A stretch of DNA of 64,000 nt from Herbaspirillum sp. LeCh32-8 (lineage in GTDB: Bacteria > Pseudomonadota > Gammaproteobacteria > Burkholderiales > Burkholderiaceae_D): contig NZ_JAGIPZ010000013.1 of NCBI RefSeq assembly GCF_017814915.1, forward strand, positions 53,594 through 117,593, written 5' to 3'. Under the pieces are notes generated by a model. That model did no database searches, was not told the DNA's origin, and was given only the letters and a program-made list of their open reading frames with translations. Made by a program: the position numbers and the translations under genes. Below, piece after piece: positions 16,146 to 25,310 of the stretch (position 1 is the stretch's first letter; every line of letters starts with the position of its first letter).

Positions 16146-18662
16146 TCAAACCCCCTGGCTGACCGGCGCGGTCAGCGGCGTGAAGTAATGGCGCGAGAGG
16201 TCGTCGGACAGCATGTAGCCGCCGCTGACCGCGTCGCGCATCAGTTGCGCCAGGCGCGCATTGGCCTCCCCGGCGGTGGCCGAGCCGTAGGCGAAGTCGG
16301 CCAGGCTCATCGCCTCCAGTTGCTGCGCCAGGTGGGTCGGGATGGTCATGCTGAGCAGGCCCAGCTGCTGCGCAATCTCGGCCAGGTACTGCTGCAGCAT
16401 GCGAAACTGGTACGCCATGCCGTGCGGATTGGACACGTCGAACACCAGCAGGTGCAGCACCGGCAGCCACTCGGGCGTGCGCCGGTAGCGCACGCGATAG
16501 GTGACGATGCTGCTGGCCGACTCCAGCAACCAGGACAGCGCTGCGGTCTGGTGGCGCGGCGGCAGCCGCAGGAAACTGTCGAACAGCGTGGCCATGTTGA
16601 CCATGCGCTCGATGTGGCGGCCGACCATCAAAAATTGCCAGCCGGCGTCGCGCGTCATGTCGTCCAGCGCGTGGCCGGCCAGGCCGGAGCAGGCGTCGAT
16701 CACGTTGCCCAGCACCTGCTGGGCGGCGGCCGGGGTATTGATACGCTCCTGCACCATGGCCGGCATCTTGTTGAGGGCATGCCAATTGTCCAGCGACAGG
16801 TGCTCGCGCACCTGGTAGGCGGCGCCGGCCAGCTGGCGCAGCTGGGTCGCCACGCTGACCGATGCCGAGGTGTCGACCACCGCGGCCTGCAGGCTTTGCT
16901 GCAGGCCGGTGATGGTCGGGCGCGGATCGGACTTGGGCATCTGCACGCCAAGCTGGCTGCAGATCCAGGACACGCTGCCCAGCATGCCGCGGCTTTCGGT
17001 CTGGCCGTCCATCGTGTATTGCAGCGTGGTGCGCAGCAGGCGCGCGAGGTTCTTCACGCGCTCGGAATAGCGTCCCATCCAGAACAGGTTTTCGCCGGCG
17101 TGCGAAGAGACATCGACGGTGCTACGAATCAGCGTGCCGTCGCCCGCGGCTATGCCGGCGGCGTCATCGGGTAACTGGTCGGCCGCGGCCGCGCCGGCGT
17201 CGCCTTCGCGCAGCACCCATACATCCTTGGTGGTGCCGCCCTGCTGCATCGACACCACGTCGCGCCGCTGGCGCGAGGCCACCCGCGTCAGGCCGCCCGG
17301 CATCACGTGGTAGCCGCCCTCGCCGTCGGCCACGGCGAACACACGCAGGCTGATGGTACGGTTCATCAGGCGGTAGTCGCCGCTGCGCGACATCACCGGC
17401 GCCTGCGACAGGCGCACCCACTCCTGCGCCGCATAGGCGTGCGGTTGCAGTTGCAGGCTTTCGATCAGGCGGCGGCGCGCGGCGCCGGTGACGGTGTGAC
17501 CGAACACCGGCTGCATGCGCATGCTGGAGAAAGCCGGCACGATCACCAGGTCGTCGAAATGCTCCAGCGTGTAGTCCAGCGCCGGCTTCTCGCCGCACCA
17601 CCAGGAGGCGACCGCCGGCAGCATCAGCGGCTCGCCGAACAGGCGCTCGTTGATGGCCGGCAGGAAGCCGTGCAGCGCCGTCGACTCGAGTACGCCGCTG
17701 CCCAGCGAATTGGCCACCAGCACATTGCCCAGGCGCGCCGCCTGCGTCAGGCCGGGCACGCCCAGCGCGGAGTCGGCGCGCAGCTCCAGCGGGTCGCAAT
17801 AGTCGTCGTCCATGCGGCGCAGGATGGCGTGCACGCGGCGCAGGCCGTTGAGGGTCTTCAAGAAGACTTGCTCGCCGCGCACCGTGAGGTCGACGCCCTC
17901 CACCAGCGGAAAGCCCAGCGTATGCGCCAGGAAGGCGTGCTCGGAATAGGTTTCGTTATACGGGCCGGGGGTCAGCAGCACGATCAGCGGCGGCTCGCCG
18001 TTGGCCGGCGCCAGCCGCGTCAGCGTCGAGCGCAGCGTATGGAAGTAGCCGTGCGGCGACTCCACCTGCATGTCGCGCAGCGCCTCGGGCATGGCGCGCG
18101 ACATGATCTGGCGGTTCTGCAGTGCGTAGCCGGTGCCCGACGGGCCCTGGGTGCGATCCGACACCACCCACCAGGTGCCGTCGGCCGAACGCGCCAGGTC
18201 GATCGCGTAGGCATGCAGGTGCACGCCACCGGGCGGCTTCAGGCCGTGGCAGGGCATCAGGTAGCCGTGCTGGCCGAACAGCAGCGCCGGCGGCAACAGC
18301 CCGCCGGCGATCAGCGATTGCTCGCCGTAGATATCGGCCAGCACCGCGTTCATCAGGCGCGCGCGCTGGTCGACCGCGCGCGACAGGAAGCCCCATTCCT
18401 CGGACGACACCAGGTGCGGCAGCAGATCCAGCTCCCACGGTCGGTTGGCGCCCTTGGGATCGGCATAGACGTTGTAGGTGACGCCGTCGGAGGCGATGGC
18501 GTCGCGCACCTCGTTGGCGCGCCGGCGCAGCATCTCCGGGGAAAGATTTTCCAGCTGGTCGATCAGCGTTCGCCAATGCGGCCGCAAGCGGCCGTCGGCC
18601 AGCAGCATTTCGTCGTAACGATCGCTGCTGACCGGATAGCTTTCCAGTAAACGCTGGTGCAT
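16146..18662 (-). CDS. Circularly permuted ATP-grasp protein fused to an alpha-E domain
   Basis: An 838-residue fusion. Residues ~60-487 match circularly permuted ATP-grasp proteins (COG2308), with RRMDDDYCDPLELRADSALG and GGLTRVASRQ landmarks. A ~30-residue Ala/Asp linker leads to the alpha-E helical domain (COG2307, ~520-838), which opens with NLFWMGRYSERVKNLARLLR. Compared with the stand-alone paralogue at 25311, it lacks the nucleotide-site Lys (LVVKE there, LVIVP here, 372-376), the Gly-rich loop (GAGGYG there, SSMRMQ here) and the EDN acidic set (SDR here, 168-170). It may therefore be catalytically altered or a pseudo-enzyme with a scaffold role. It is flanked at 1 and 55 bases by transglutaminase-like genes in one operon. 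Confidence 0.88.
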   Translation of the reverse strand: MHQRLLESYPVSSDRYDEMLLADGRLRPHWRTLIDQLENLSPEMLRRRANEVRDAIASDGVTYNVYADPKGANRPWELDLLPHLVSSEEWGFLSRAVDQRARLMNAVLADIYGEQSLIAGGLLPPALLFGQHGYLMPCHGLKPPGGVHLHAYAIDLARSADGTWWVVSDRTQGPSGTGYALQNRQIMSRAMPEALRDMQVESPHGYFHTLRSTLTRLAPANGEPPLIVLLTPGPYNETYSEHAFLAHTLGFPLVEGVDLTVRGEQVFLKTLNGLRRVHAILRRMDDDYCDPLELRADSALGVPGLTQAARLGNVLVANSLGSGVLESTALHGFLPAINERLFGEPLMLPAVASWWCGEKPALDYTLEHFDDLVIVPAFSSMRMQPVFGHTVTGAARRRLIESLQLQPHAYAAQEWVRLSQAPVMSRSGDYRLMNRTISLRVFAVADGEGGYHVMPGGLTRVASRQRRDVVSMQQGGTTKDVWVLREGDAGAAAADQLPDDAAGIAAGDGTLIRSTVDVSSHAGENLFWMGRYSERVKNLARLLRTTLQYTMDGQTESRGMLGSVSWICSQLGVQMPKSDPRPTITGLQQSLQAAVVDTSASVSVATQLRQLAGAAYQVREHLSLDNWHALNKMPAMVQERINTPAAAQQVLGNVIDACSGLAGHALDDMTRDAGWQFLMVGRHIERMVNMATLFDSFLRLPPRHQTAALSWLLESASSIVTYRVRYRRTPEWLPVLHLLVFDVSNPHGMAYQFRMLQQYLAEIAQQLGLLSMTIPTHLAQQLEAMSLADFAYGSATAGEANARLAQLMRDAVSGGYMLSDDLSRHYFTPLTAPVSQGV

Positions 18663-18717
18663 GAGTGAGACGAAACGGGCGCACCGGCACGGGATGCCGG
18701 AGTCGCGCGCGCTTGAG

Positions 18718-21700
18718 TTAGAAGTAGCGCAAGTCTAGCGTAAAAGGAAACTCGATAGACGGCCGCGCGGGCTGGATATCGAATTTTCCCGGCGTATGGT
18801 TCAGGCGGAAATAGCGCGCCAGGCGACGGCTCTCGGCCTCGAAGGCATTGACCGGGAAGGTCTCGTAATTGCGCCCGCCCGGATGCACCACGTGGTACTG
18901 GCAACCGCCCAGGCTGCGGCCGTTCCAGGTGTCGACCAGGTCAAAGGTCAGCGGCGAGTCGACCGCTATCGTCGGATGCAGCGCCGAAGGCGGCTGCCAG
19001 GCGCGGTAGCGGATGCCGGCCACGAACTGGCCCACCGTGCCGGTGGGCTGCAGCGGCACGGCCACGCCGTTGCACGTCAGCACGTAGCGATCGGAGGCCA
19101 TGCCGCCGACCTTCACCTGCAAGCGCTCCAGCGACGAATCCACATAGCGCGCGGTGCCGCCGGCGGTGCTCTCCTCACCCAGCACGTGCCACGGCTCCAG
19201 CGCGGTGCGCAGCTCGATCTCCATGCCCTTGACCGCATAGTCCCCGATCTTGGGGCAGCGGAACTCCATGTGCGGCGCGAACCACTCGGCCTTCACGCCA
19301 TAGCCGGCCTCGTTCATGTCGGCGATGACGTCGCGGAAATCCTGTTCGATGAAATGCGGCAACAGGAAACGGTCGTGCAGCTCGGTGCCCCAGCGCACCA
19401 GGCGCGCCGGCTTGTAGGGCTGCTTCCAGAAACGCGCCACCAGGCCGCGCAGCAACAACTGCTGGGTCAGGCTCATGCGCGCATGCGGCGGCATCTCGAA
19501 GGCGCGCAGCTCCAGCAGCCCCAGGCGGCCGGTGCTGCTGTCGGGCGAATACATCTTGTCGATGCAGAACTCGGCGCGGTGGGTGTTGCCGGTGACGTCG
19601 ATCAGCAGGTTGCGCAGCAGGCGATCCACCAGCCAGGGCGGGCAATCGCCCTTGGCGACCTGCTTGTCCATCTCGGCGAAGGCCAGCTCGATCTCCACGG
19701 TGGAGTCGTTGCGCGCCTCGTCGATGCGCGGCGCCTGCGAGGTCGGCCCGATGAACATGCCCGAGAACAGGTAGGACAGCGAGGGATGATTGTGCCAATA
19801 GGAAATCAGGCTGCGCAGCAGGTCCGGCCGGCGCAGGAAGGGCGAATCGCCGGTGGTGATGCCGCCCAGCACCATGTGGTTGCCGCCGCCGGTGCCGGAG
19901 TGGTGGCCGTCGAGCATGAACTTTTCGGTGGTCAGGCGCGAGGCGCGCGCGGCGTCGTACAGGTGAGTGGTCTGCTCGACCAGCTCGCCCCAGTTGTTGG
20001 CCGGCTGGATGTTGACCTCGATCACGCCGGGGTCGGGGGTGACGCTGAACTTGCGCAGGCGCGGATCGTTGGGCGGCTCATAGCCTTCCAGCAGCACCGG
20101 CTGCTTCAACTCCTCGGCCACCGACTCGATGGCCGCCACCAGTTCCAGGTAATGCTCCAGCTGCGACAGCGGCGGCATGAACAGATACAGCACGCCGTTG
20201 CGCACTTCTGCGCACAGTGCGGTGCGGGTAATCCAGTTGGCCGATTCGAACTGCTCCGGCACGGCTTGCGTCGCATGCGCGGCGCTGCCGTTGCCGGTGC
20301 CCATGACAGCAGCGGCAGATGCGCCCGGCGCGGCGACGCGCGCGGCAGGCTCCTGCGGGCTGCCGACCTGCCGGCGAATGGCGGCGGCGCTGGGCAAGGG
20401 GCGGAACAATTGCGACGGATCGGCCGGATGCACCGACGGATGCTCGCTGCCGCTGACCCAGGGTAGCGAATCGAGCGGCATGCGATAACCCAGCGGCGAG
20501 TCGCCCGGATACAGGTAGCAACGCTCGCTGCGCAGGAACCAGGATCCGCTCTGCCAGCCGTGGCCGTCAAAGCGGCGCGCCAGCGGCAGCACATGGCCCA
20601 CCGCGCTTTGCAGGCCCTGGGTGAATACGCGCATCAGGCGCTCGCGCTCCTGCTTGTCGTCCACGCGCGAATCAAAAGGGTCGACGTTGCCCGGCAGGCG
20701 ACGCTCGCGCCACAGGTAGTAGAACACGTCCTCGTAAGCCGGGAACACGTTCTTGCCGTCCACCTGCAGGCGCTGCGCCACGCGATGCAGGAAGTGGCTG
20801 GTGACGATCTTGTCGGCCACGTTCGGTTTGGTTTCGTCGCCGATCAGGGCCGGGTTGTGCCAGATCGGTTCGCCGTCGCGACGCCAGTAGCAATTCAACG
20901 CCCATCGCGGCAACTGCTCGCCCGGATACCACTTGCCCTGGCCGAAATGCGGCAGGCCGTGCAACGCGTACTTGTTGCGCATGCGATGGTAGAGCTCGGC
21001 GGCCAGCGGCTTCTTGGTCGGCCCCATGGCGGCGGTGTTCCATTCCGGCTCGTCCGGATAATCCAGCGCGACGAAGGTCGGCTCGCCGCCCATGGTCAAG
21101 CGCACGTCGCCTGCGGCCAGCTCGGCGTCGATGGCATGACCCAGCGCCTCGATCGCGCTCCACTGTTGTTCGGTATAGGGCTTGGTCACGCGCGGCGCTT
21201 CCCAGATGCGCTTGACGCTCATCAGATGCTCGAACTCGACCTCGCAGGGATCAACCAGGCCTGACACCGGCGCCGCCGATGCCGGCTCCGGCGTGCAGGA
21301 CAAAGGGATGTGGCCTTCGCCGGCGAACAGGCCCGAGGTCGGGTCCAGCCCGACCCAGCCGGCGCCCGGCAGGTAGACCTCGCACCAGGCGTGCAGGTCG
21401 GTGAAATCGGCCTCGGGGCCGGAGGGGCCGTCCAGCGACTTCTGGTCGGCGGTCAGCTGGATCAGGTAGCCGGAGACAAACCGCGCCGCCAGGCCGAGGT
21501 GACGCAGCAGCTGCACCAGCAGCCAGGACGAGTCGCGGCAGGAGCCGGACTTCAGCGCCAGCGTCTGCTCCGGCGACTGCACGCCGGGCTCCATGCGGAT
21601 GGTGTAGTCGATATGGTTGGCCAGCTTCTGGTTGAGCTCGACCAGGAAGTTGGCGCTGCCCTTCTTCTCGCGCGAGATGCCGTCCAGGAAGGTCTTGAAC

Positions 21701-22077
21701 AGCGGCGACAACGGCAGCTTCTGACGATAGGGCAGCAGCTCGTTTTGCAGCTCATCGGCATACTCGAACGGGAACTGCTCGGCATACGGCTCAAGGAAGA
21801 AATCGAAGGGATTGATGACCGACATCTCGGCCACCAGGTTCACCTCGATCCTGAATTCAGTGGTCTTCTCGGGGAACACCAGGCGCGCCATGTAGTTGGC
21901 TTCGGGATCCTGCTGCCAGTTGATGAAATGCGGCTCGGGCAGGACCCGCAGCGAATAGCTCAGGATGCGGGTGCGGCTGTGCGGCGCCGGGCGCAGGCGG
22001 ACTATTTGCGGTCCCAGGTTGATGGCACGGTCATACTTGTACGAAGTGACATGGTTCAACGCCACGTGAATTGACAT
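18718..22077 (-). CDS. Large transglutaminase-like protein with C-terminal DUF2126
   Basis: An 1119-residue protein. The N-terminal ~290 residues form a transglutaminase-like protease with triad C180 (GSCRDSSW), H229 (DLHAWCEVY) and D245 (GLDPTSG). The remaining ~800 residues are DUF2126, with conserved blocks such as [56 protein letters not shown] and [16 protein letters not shown]. The GGNHMVLGG and HHSGTGG patterns are conserved through DUF2126 and may form a nucleotide or metal site related to glutamine-synthetase-like amidoligases; that is inference. It is the first gene of the cluster, so a promoter should lie just right of 22077, but none is obvious. Its Ala-rich insertion near 600-625 is probably a flexible linker. 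Confidence 0.88.
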   Translation of the reverse strand: MSIHVALNHVTSYKYDRAINLGPQIVRLRPAPHSRTRILSYSLRVLPEPHFINWQQDPEANYMARLVFPEKTTEFRIEVNLVAEMSVINPFDFFLEPYAEQFPFEYADELQNELLPYRQKLPLSPLFKTFLDGISREKKGSANFLVELNQKLANHIDYTIRMEPGVQSPEQTLALKSGSCRDSSWLLVQLLRHLGLAARFVSGYLIQLTADQKSLDGPSGPEADFTDLHAWCEVYLPGAGWVGLDPTSGLFAGEGHIPLSCTPEPASAAPVSGLVDPCEVEFEHLMSVKRIWEAPRVTKPYTEQQWSAIEALGHAIDAELAAGDVRLTMGGEPTFVALDYPDEPEWNTAAMGPTKKPLAAELYHRMRNKYALHGLPHFGQGKWYPGEQLPRWALNCYWRRDGEPIWHNPALIGDETKPNVADKIVTSHFLHRVAQRLQVDGKNVFPAYEDVFYYLWRERRLPGNVDPFDSRVDDKQERERLMRVFTQGLQSAVGHVLPLARRFDGHGWQSGSWFLRSERCYLYPGDSPLGYRMPLDSLPWVSGSEHPSVHPADPSQLFRPLPSAAAIRRQVGSPQEPAARVAAPGASAAAVMGTGNGSAAHATQAVPEQFESANWITRTALCAEVRNGVLYLFMPPLSQLEHYLELVAAIESVAEELKQPVLLEGYEPPNDPRLRKFSVTPDPGVIEVNIQPANNWGELVEQTTHLYDAARASRLTTEKFMLDGHHSGTGGGNHMVLGGITTGDSPFLRRPDLLRSLISYWHNHPSLSYLFSGMFIGPTSQAPRIDEARNDSTVEIELAFAEMDKQVAKGDCPPWLVDRLLRNLLIDVTGNTHRAEFCIDKMYSPDSSTGRLGLLELRAFEMPPHARMSLTQQLLLRGLVARFWKQPYKPARLVRWGTELHDRFLLPHFIEQDFRDVIADMNEAGYGVKAEWFAPHMEFRCPKIGDYAVKGMEIELRTALEPWHVLGEESTAGGTARYVDSSLERLQVKVGGMASDRYVLTCNGVAVPLQPTGTVGQFVAGIRYRAWQPPSALHPTIAVDSPLTFDLVDTWNGRSLGGCQYHVVHPGGRNYETFPVNAFEAESRRLARYFRLNHTPGKFDIQPARPSIEFPFTLDLRYF

Positions 22078-22251
22078 GTAGATCCTTTACGGCATGCAAA
22101 TGGTTGAAGTGCTGAGGTTCGCCGGACATACAGGCGCGCCGCCGGTCATGCCCGCCTGTTCTTGCCGCGCTCCATTCTTCCCGCGCTTTGTTACCTCTTC
22201 TTTACCCTTTTTACCCTGTTCCCTGCGGGCGGCGATGCTCAGCCGCCGTGC

Positions 22252-23502
22252 CTACCTGTGGTGCATATTAATGAAATCACGCAGGCGCGGATAGATCTCG
22301 TTGTCCCAGCGGCGACCGTTGAAGACGCCGTAATGCCCCACCGCCGTCTGAACATGGTGCAGCCGCATGTAGGGCCGGATACCGCTGCACATTTCCTGTG
22401 CAGCGACGGTCTGGCCGACGGCGCAGATGTCGTCCTTTTCGCCCTCGATGGTGAACAGCGCGGTGCGGCGTATGGCGGCCGGTTTCACCACGCGTCCCTG
22501 GTATTGCAGCTTGCCCAGCGGCAGCGCATGCTCCTGGAATACCGCGCGCACGGTCTCCAGGTAGAACTCCGCCGGCAAGTCGGACATGGCGAAGTATTCC
22601 TCATAGAAGGTCTGGATCTGCGCGGCCTTCTCGTCCTCGCCGTCGACCAGGTGGCGGTACAGGTTGCGAAAGGCGTCGACGTGGCGGTTCAGGTTCATGT
22701 TCATGAACGCCGCCAGCTGCACGAAGCCGGGATACACGCGCCGGCCGGCGCCGCGATGGCGCGCCGGCACGGTGCTGATCATGTTCTTTTCAAACCATTC
22801 GATGGGCTTGCTCTTGGCCAGCGCGTTGACCGCGGTCGGATTGACGCGCGTGTCCAGCGGGCCGGCCATCAGCGTCATGGTGCGCGGCTGGGCCGGGTTG
22901 TCGTCCTCGGCCATCACCGCGGCGGCGGTCAGCGCGGCCACGGTGGGCTGGCACACGGCCAGCAGGTGCGCGCCCGGCCCCAGCACACCGAGGAAGGAAA
23001 TGACGTGGGAAACGTATTCATCCAGGCCGAACTTGCCGTGCTCCAGCGAGATGTCGCGGGCGTTGTGCCAGTCGGTGATGTAGACGTCGTGATGGCGCAG
23101 CAGCGTCTTGACGGTGCCGCGCAGCAGCGTGGCGAAGTGGCCGGACATGGGCGCCACCACCAGCACCTTGGGCTGCTCTTCCAATGTTTCCTTGCGCAAA
23201 TCTTTGCGCGCATCTTTACGAAACCGTAGCAGGCTGCAAAACGGCGTGGCAGCCACGACTTCCTCATGCACCGCAATCGTGCGTCCGCCGTCTTCCACAT
23301 TCGGAATGTCGAAGTCAGGCCGCGCGTGGGTCAATTGCGTACGCGCAAAGACGTCGCAGGCCGAGGCCAGCTTGCGCATGAGCGGATTGGCCGGCAAACC
23401 CGGCCATTCGACGCCGAACACCGGCACCAGCATTCGGGCGGAGGCCCGCAGCGGATCGGTGGCGTCGGCGTATTGCTGGTAGAGCTGGTAGGTATTGATC
23501 AT
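22252..23502 (-). CDS. phaZ: Intracellular polyhydroxyalkanoate depolymerase
   Basis: A 416-residue cytoplasmic depolymerase that mobilises stored poly-3-hydroxybutyrate. The start MINTYQLYQQ is supported by AAGGGCGG about nine bases upstream and matches the usual N terminus of the family; the longer frame is not needed. The lipase-box-like AVCQPTVAA carries the Cys nucleophile (C184), very close to Cys183 of Ralstonia PhaZ1. The Asp in GEKDDICAVGQT and the His in VGHYGVFNG complete the triad. No signal peptide is present, as expected for the granule-associated type. It stands alone between the two ATP-grasp clusters. Confidence 0.93.
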   Translation of the reverse strand: MINTYQLYQQYADATDPLRASARMLVPVFGVEWPGLPANPLMRKLASACDVFARTQLTHARPDFDIPNVEDGGRTIAVHEEVVAATPFCSLLRFRKDARKDLRKETLEEQPKVLVVAPMSGHFATLLRGTVKTLLRHHDVYITDWHNARDISLEHGKFGLDEYVSHVISFLGVLGPGAHLLAVCQPTVAALTAAAVMAEDDNPAQPRTMTLMAGPLDTRVNPTAVNALAKSKPIEWFEKNMISTVPARHRGAGRRVYPGFVQLAAFMNMNLNRHVDAFRNLYRHLVDGEDEKAAQIQTFYEEYFAMSDLPAEFYLETVRAVFQEHALPLGKLQYQGRVVKPAAIRRTALFTIEGEKDDICAVGQTVAAQEMCSGIRPYMRLHHVQTAVGHYGVFNGRRWDNEIYPRLRDFINMHHR

Positions 23503-23830
23503 GAAGACGCCGCCCTTCTCGTTCTGGTTCTCGTTCTGTCTTTTTTGGTCTCGTCCGGCTGCTCGCCCGCACGGCCTTCGATGCAATATGCATGCCACTG
23601 GCCATGCGCGGCGCACGCCGTTTGTCGACGCCGCGCCGCGACAAAGCGCCGGGCTGGCACGCGCTTTGCAAGAGCCTCAAGGCAGGCGCCGACATACAGG
23701 CCGCCGCTTTCATCCCGCTGGACTGATGCAGGATGAAAGTTGTAACGTCGTCCCGTGCGGCGCGATTTGCGCGTGGCGCAGGCGACGTGCTCAAAGTCAA
23801 CATTCGCGAAAAGAGACATAAGGGACTGAC
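23503..23830. other. Intergenic region between phaZ and the GST gene
   Basis: A 328-base divergent region without a supported gene. The phaZ promoter is not obvious. A sigma-54-type element on the plus strand at 23654-23670 is listed separately. The sequence GATGCAGGATGAAAG lies nearer the GST gene but has no defined role. Confidence 0.45.
23654..23670 (+). promoter_or_regulatory. Candidate sigma-54 promoter
   Basis: CTGGCAC, five bases and TTGCA give the -24 GG and -12 GC with exactly ten bases between them, matching the RpoN consensus at all core positions. It faces the glutathione transferase gene about 160 bases downstream. No enhancer site was identified, so function is uncertain. Confidence 0.35.
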
Positions 23831-24487
23831 ATGCCTAAAACGACTTTGCGCATCACCAGCAAGAACTACTCCTCATGGTCCCTGCGCGGCTGGCTGCTGG
23901 CCAAGTTCGCAGGACTGCCCTTCGAGGAAGACATCGTGCCGCCGGACGACCCGACGGCGCGCGCGGAGATCCTGCTGTTGTCTTCCTCCATCCTGGTGCC
24001 CAGCCTCAAACATGGCGACGTGCTGGTATGGGACACCCTGGCCATTGCCGAATACCTCAACGAAATCCGCCCCTCCGCCAAGCTGTTGCCGGGCGACCAG
24101 GCCGCGCGCGCGCACTGCCGCTCGGTCTGCGGCGAAATGCATTCCGGCTTCTCGGCGCTGCGCGCGGCCTTGCCGATGAACCTCAAGGCGCACTTTCCCA
24201 ACTTCAAGGTGTGGTCGCGCGCCGAAGCCGACATCGTGCGCATCACCACCATCTGGAAGGAATGCCTGGCCAAGTACGGCGGCCCGTTCCTGTTCGGCGA
24301 GCAGCGCACCATGGCCGACGCCATGTACGCGCCGGTGGTGACGCGCTTCATGACCTACGACGTCAAACTCGACCCGGTGTGCGCGGCCTACGGCAAGCGC
24401 ATCATGGCCATGCCGGAAATGCAGGCGTGGATCACTGCGGCGAAGAAGGAGCCGGAAGATATCGATGAGCTGGACGTAGAGTTTTAG
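23831..24487 (+). CDS. Glutathione S-transferase family protein
   Basis: A 218-residue cytosolic GST. The thioredoxin-like N-terminal domain begins RITSKNYSSWSLRGWLLAKF, with NYSSWSLR as the probable glutathione-activating serine region and VLVWDTLAIAEYL as the conserved cis-Pro/Ser-Asp-like edge (DTLAIAEYL). An all-helical C-terminal domain follows, with GEQRTMADAMYAPVVTRF as the N-capping box. The substrate class is not identifiable. GGACTGAC-type sequence precedes the ATG. It may be driven by the sigma-54-like promoter upstream. Confidence 0.85.
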   Translation: MPKTTLRITSKNYSSWSLRGWLLAKFAGLPFEEDIVPPDDPTARAEILLLSSSILVPSLKHGDVLVWDTLAIAEYLNEIRPSAKLLPGDQAARAHCRSVCGEMHSGFSALRAALPMNLKAHFPNFKVWSRAEADIVRITTIWKECLAKYGGPFLFGEQRTMADAMYAPVVTRFMTYDVKLDPVCAAYGKRIMAMPEMQAWITAAKKEPEDIDELDVEF

Positions 24488-24600
24488 GACGCCCGATTGC
24501 CGTTTTCAGCAATGCGTCCGGGGCGCGGTAACAGCTTGGGCTGACGCCGCGTTCATTTGTCGCAGGCCAAATGCGGGACGCCGCAGAAAGGATGGTTGTG

Positions 24601-25038
24601 ATGAACACCGTAGCTGAAAGCGTACTGGCGGGGAATGTGTTTTCGCACGTGTGCGAGGGCGATACGAAGTACGAGTCGGGCGGCTTGCGCGACTTCTTCC
24701 TGTATCGCGACCTGGGCATCGCCGCGGCCACCGGCGGCCAGGTGGTGGCGCAACTGGTGAAGGCCAACATGGCGCCGGAGGAAGGCACCGGCTGGCACCG
24801 GCACGAGGCCAACTTCCACATCGTCATCATGCTCAAGGGATGGGCGCGCTTCATGTACGAGCAGGAGGTGACGCTGGTGAAGGCCGGCGACTGCGTGCAC
24901 CAGCGACCGGGCATCGTGCATTTCCTGTTCGATTATTCGCCCGACATGGAATACCTGGAAATCGTCAGCCCGGCCAACTTCACGACCATCGACATGCCGG
25001 CGCCGTGCGCGGTGCCGGCGCCGACGCCCTGGAGCTGA
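24601..25038 (+). CDS. Cupin domain protein
   Basis: A 145-residue single-domain cupin. Motif 1 is GTGWHRHEANFHIVIMLKG, with the His-x-His and downstream His expected for a metal site, and motif 2 is GDCVHQRPGIVHFLF, with a further His. The start at 24601 (MNTVAES) is chosen because AAAGGA lies about ten bases upstream; in-frame ATGs at 24592 and 24571 are alternatives. It lies 113 bases after the GST and is probably an independent unit. The enzymatic role, if any, is unknown; cupins include dioxygenases, isomerases and sensors. Confidence 0.75.
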   Translation: MNTVAESVLAGNVFSHVCEGDTKYESGGLRDFFLYRDLGIAAATGGQVVAQLVKANMAPEEGTGWHRHEANFHIVIMLKGWARFMYEQEVTLVKAGDCVHQRPGIVHFLFDYSPDMEYLEIVSPANFTTIDMPAPCAVPAPTPWS

Positions 25039-25310
25039 ACCGCGTTTCAAGCAGCCGTCGGTCATGCCGGGGACGCGCTTCCCGGCGTGACGGCGATGAT
25101 GATTTCAAGCCGTCTTCAACGCGCCGAAGGAGCCAAATTCTCGTGACCAGAACCATGAAACTTTCCACTGTCCAAAAGCATATGCCTCTGATAGGCTTAT
25201 CCAACACACGCCAGCAGGCGCGCGTATTTGCCGCAGATCCCTCAGTCTCATTTGTCGTCTAATTCAACTTAAAAAAGTTCCCGCTCCGGCAGGGAAAAAG
25301 AATCAAATTT
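25039..25310. other. Intergenic region before the Anbu-linked ATP-grasp operon
   Basis: A 272-base stretch with no well-supported gene. It holds the small inverted repeat AACTT-AAAA-AAGTT at 25266-25279, about 30 bases before the ATP-grasp start, in an AT-rich context that may be a promoter or operator. No convincing -35/-10 pair was found. Confidence 0.4.

Noticed and set aside
23503..23830. A coding gene in the phaZ-GST gap
   Set aside because: Frames there are Arg/Thr-rich, lack ribosome sites and overlap the candidate sigma-54 element.
25143..25262. Possible ~35-aa ORF (MKLSTVQKHMPLIG...) before the stand-alone ATP-grasp
   Set aside because: No hydrophobic or recognisable content, and the ribosome site is poorly spaced. 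Listed as plain intergenic sequence instead.
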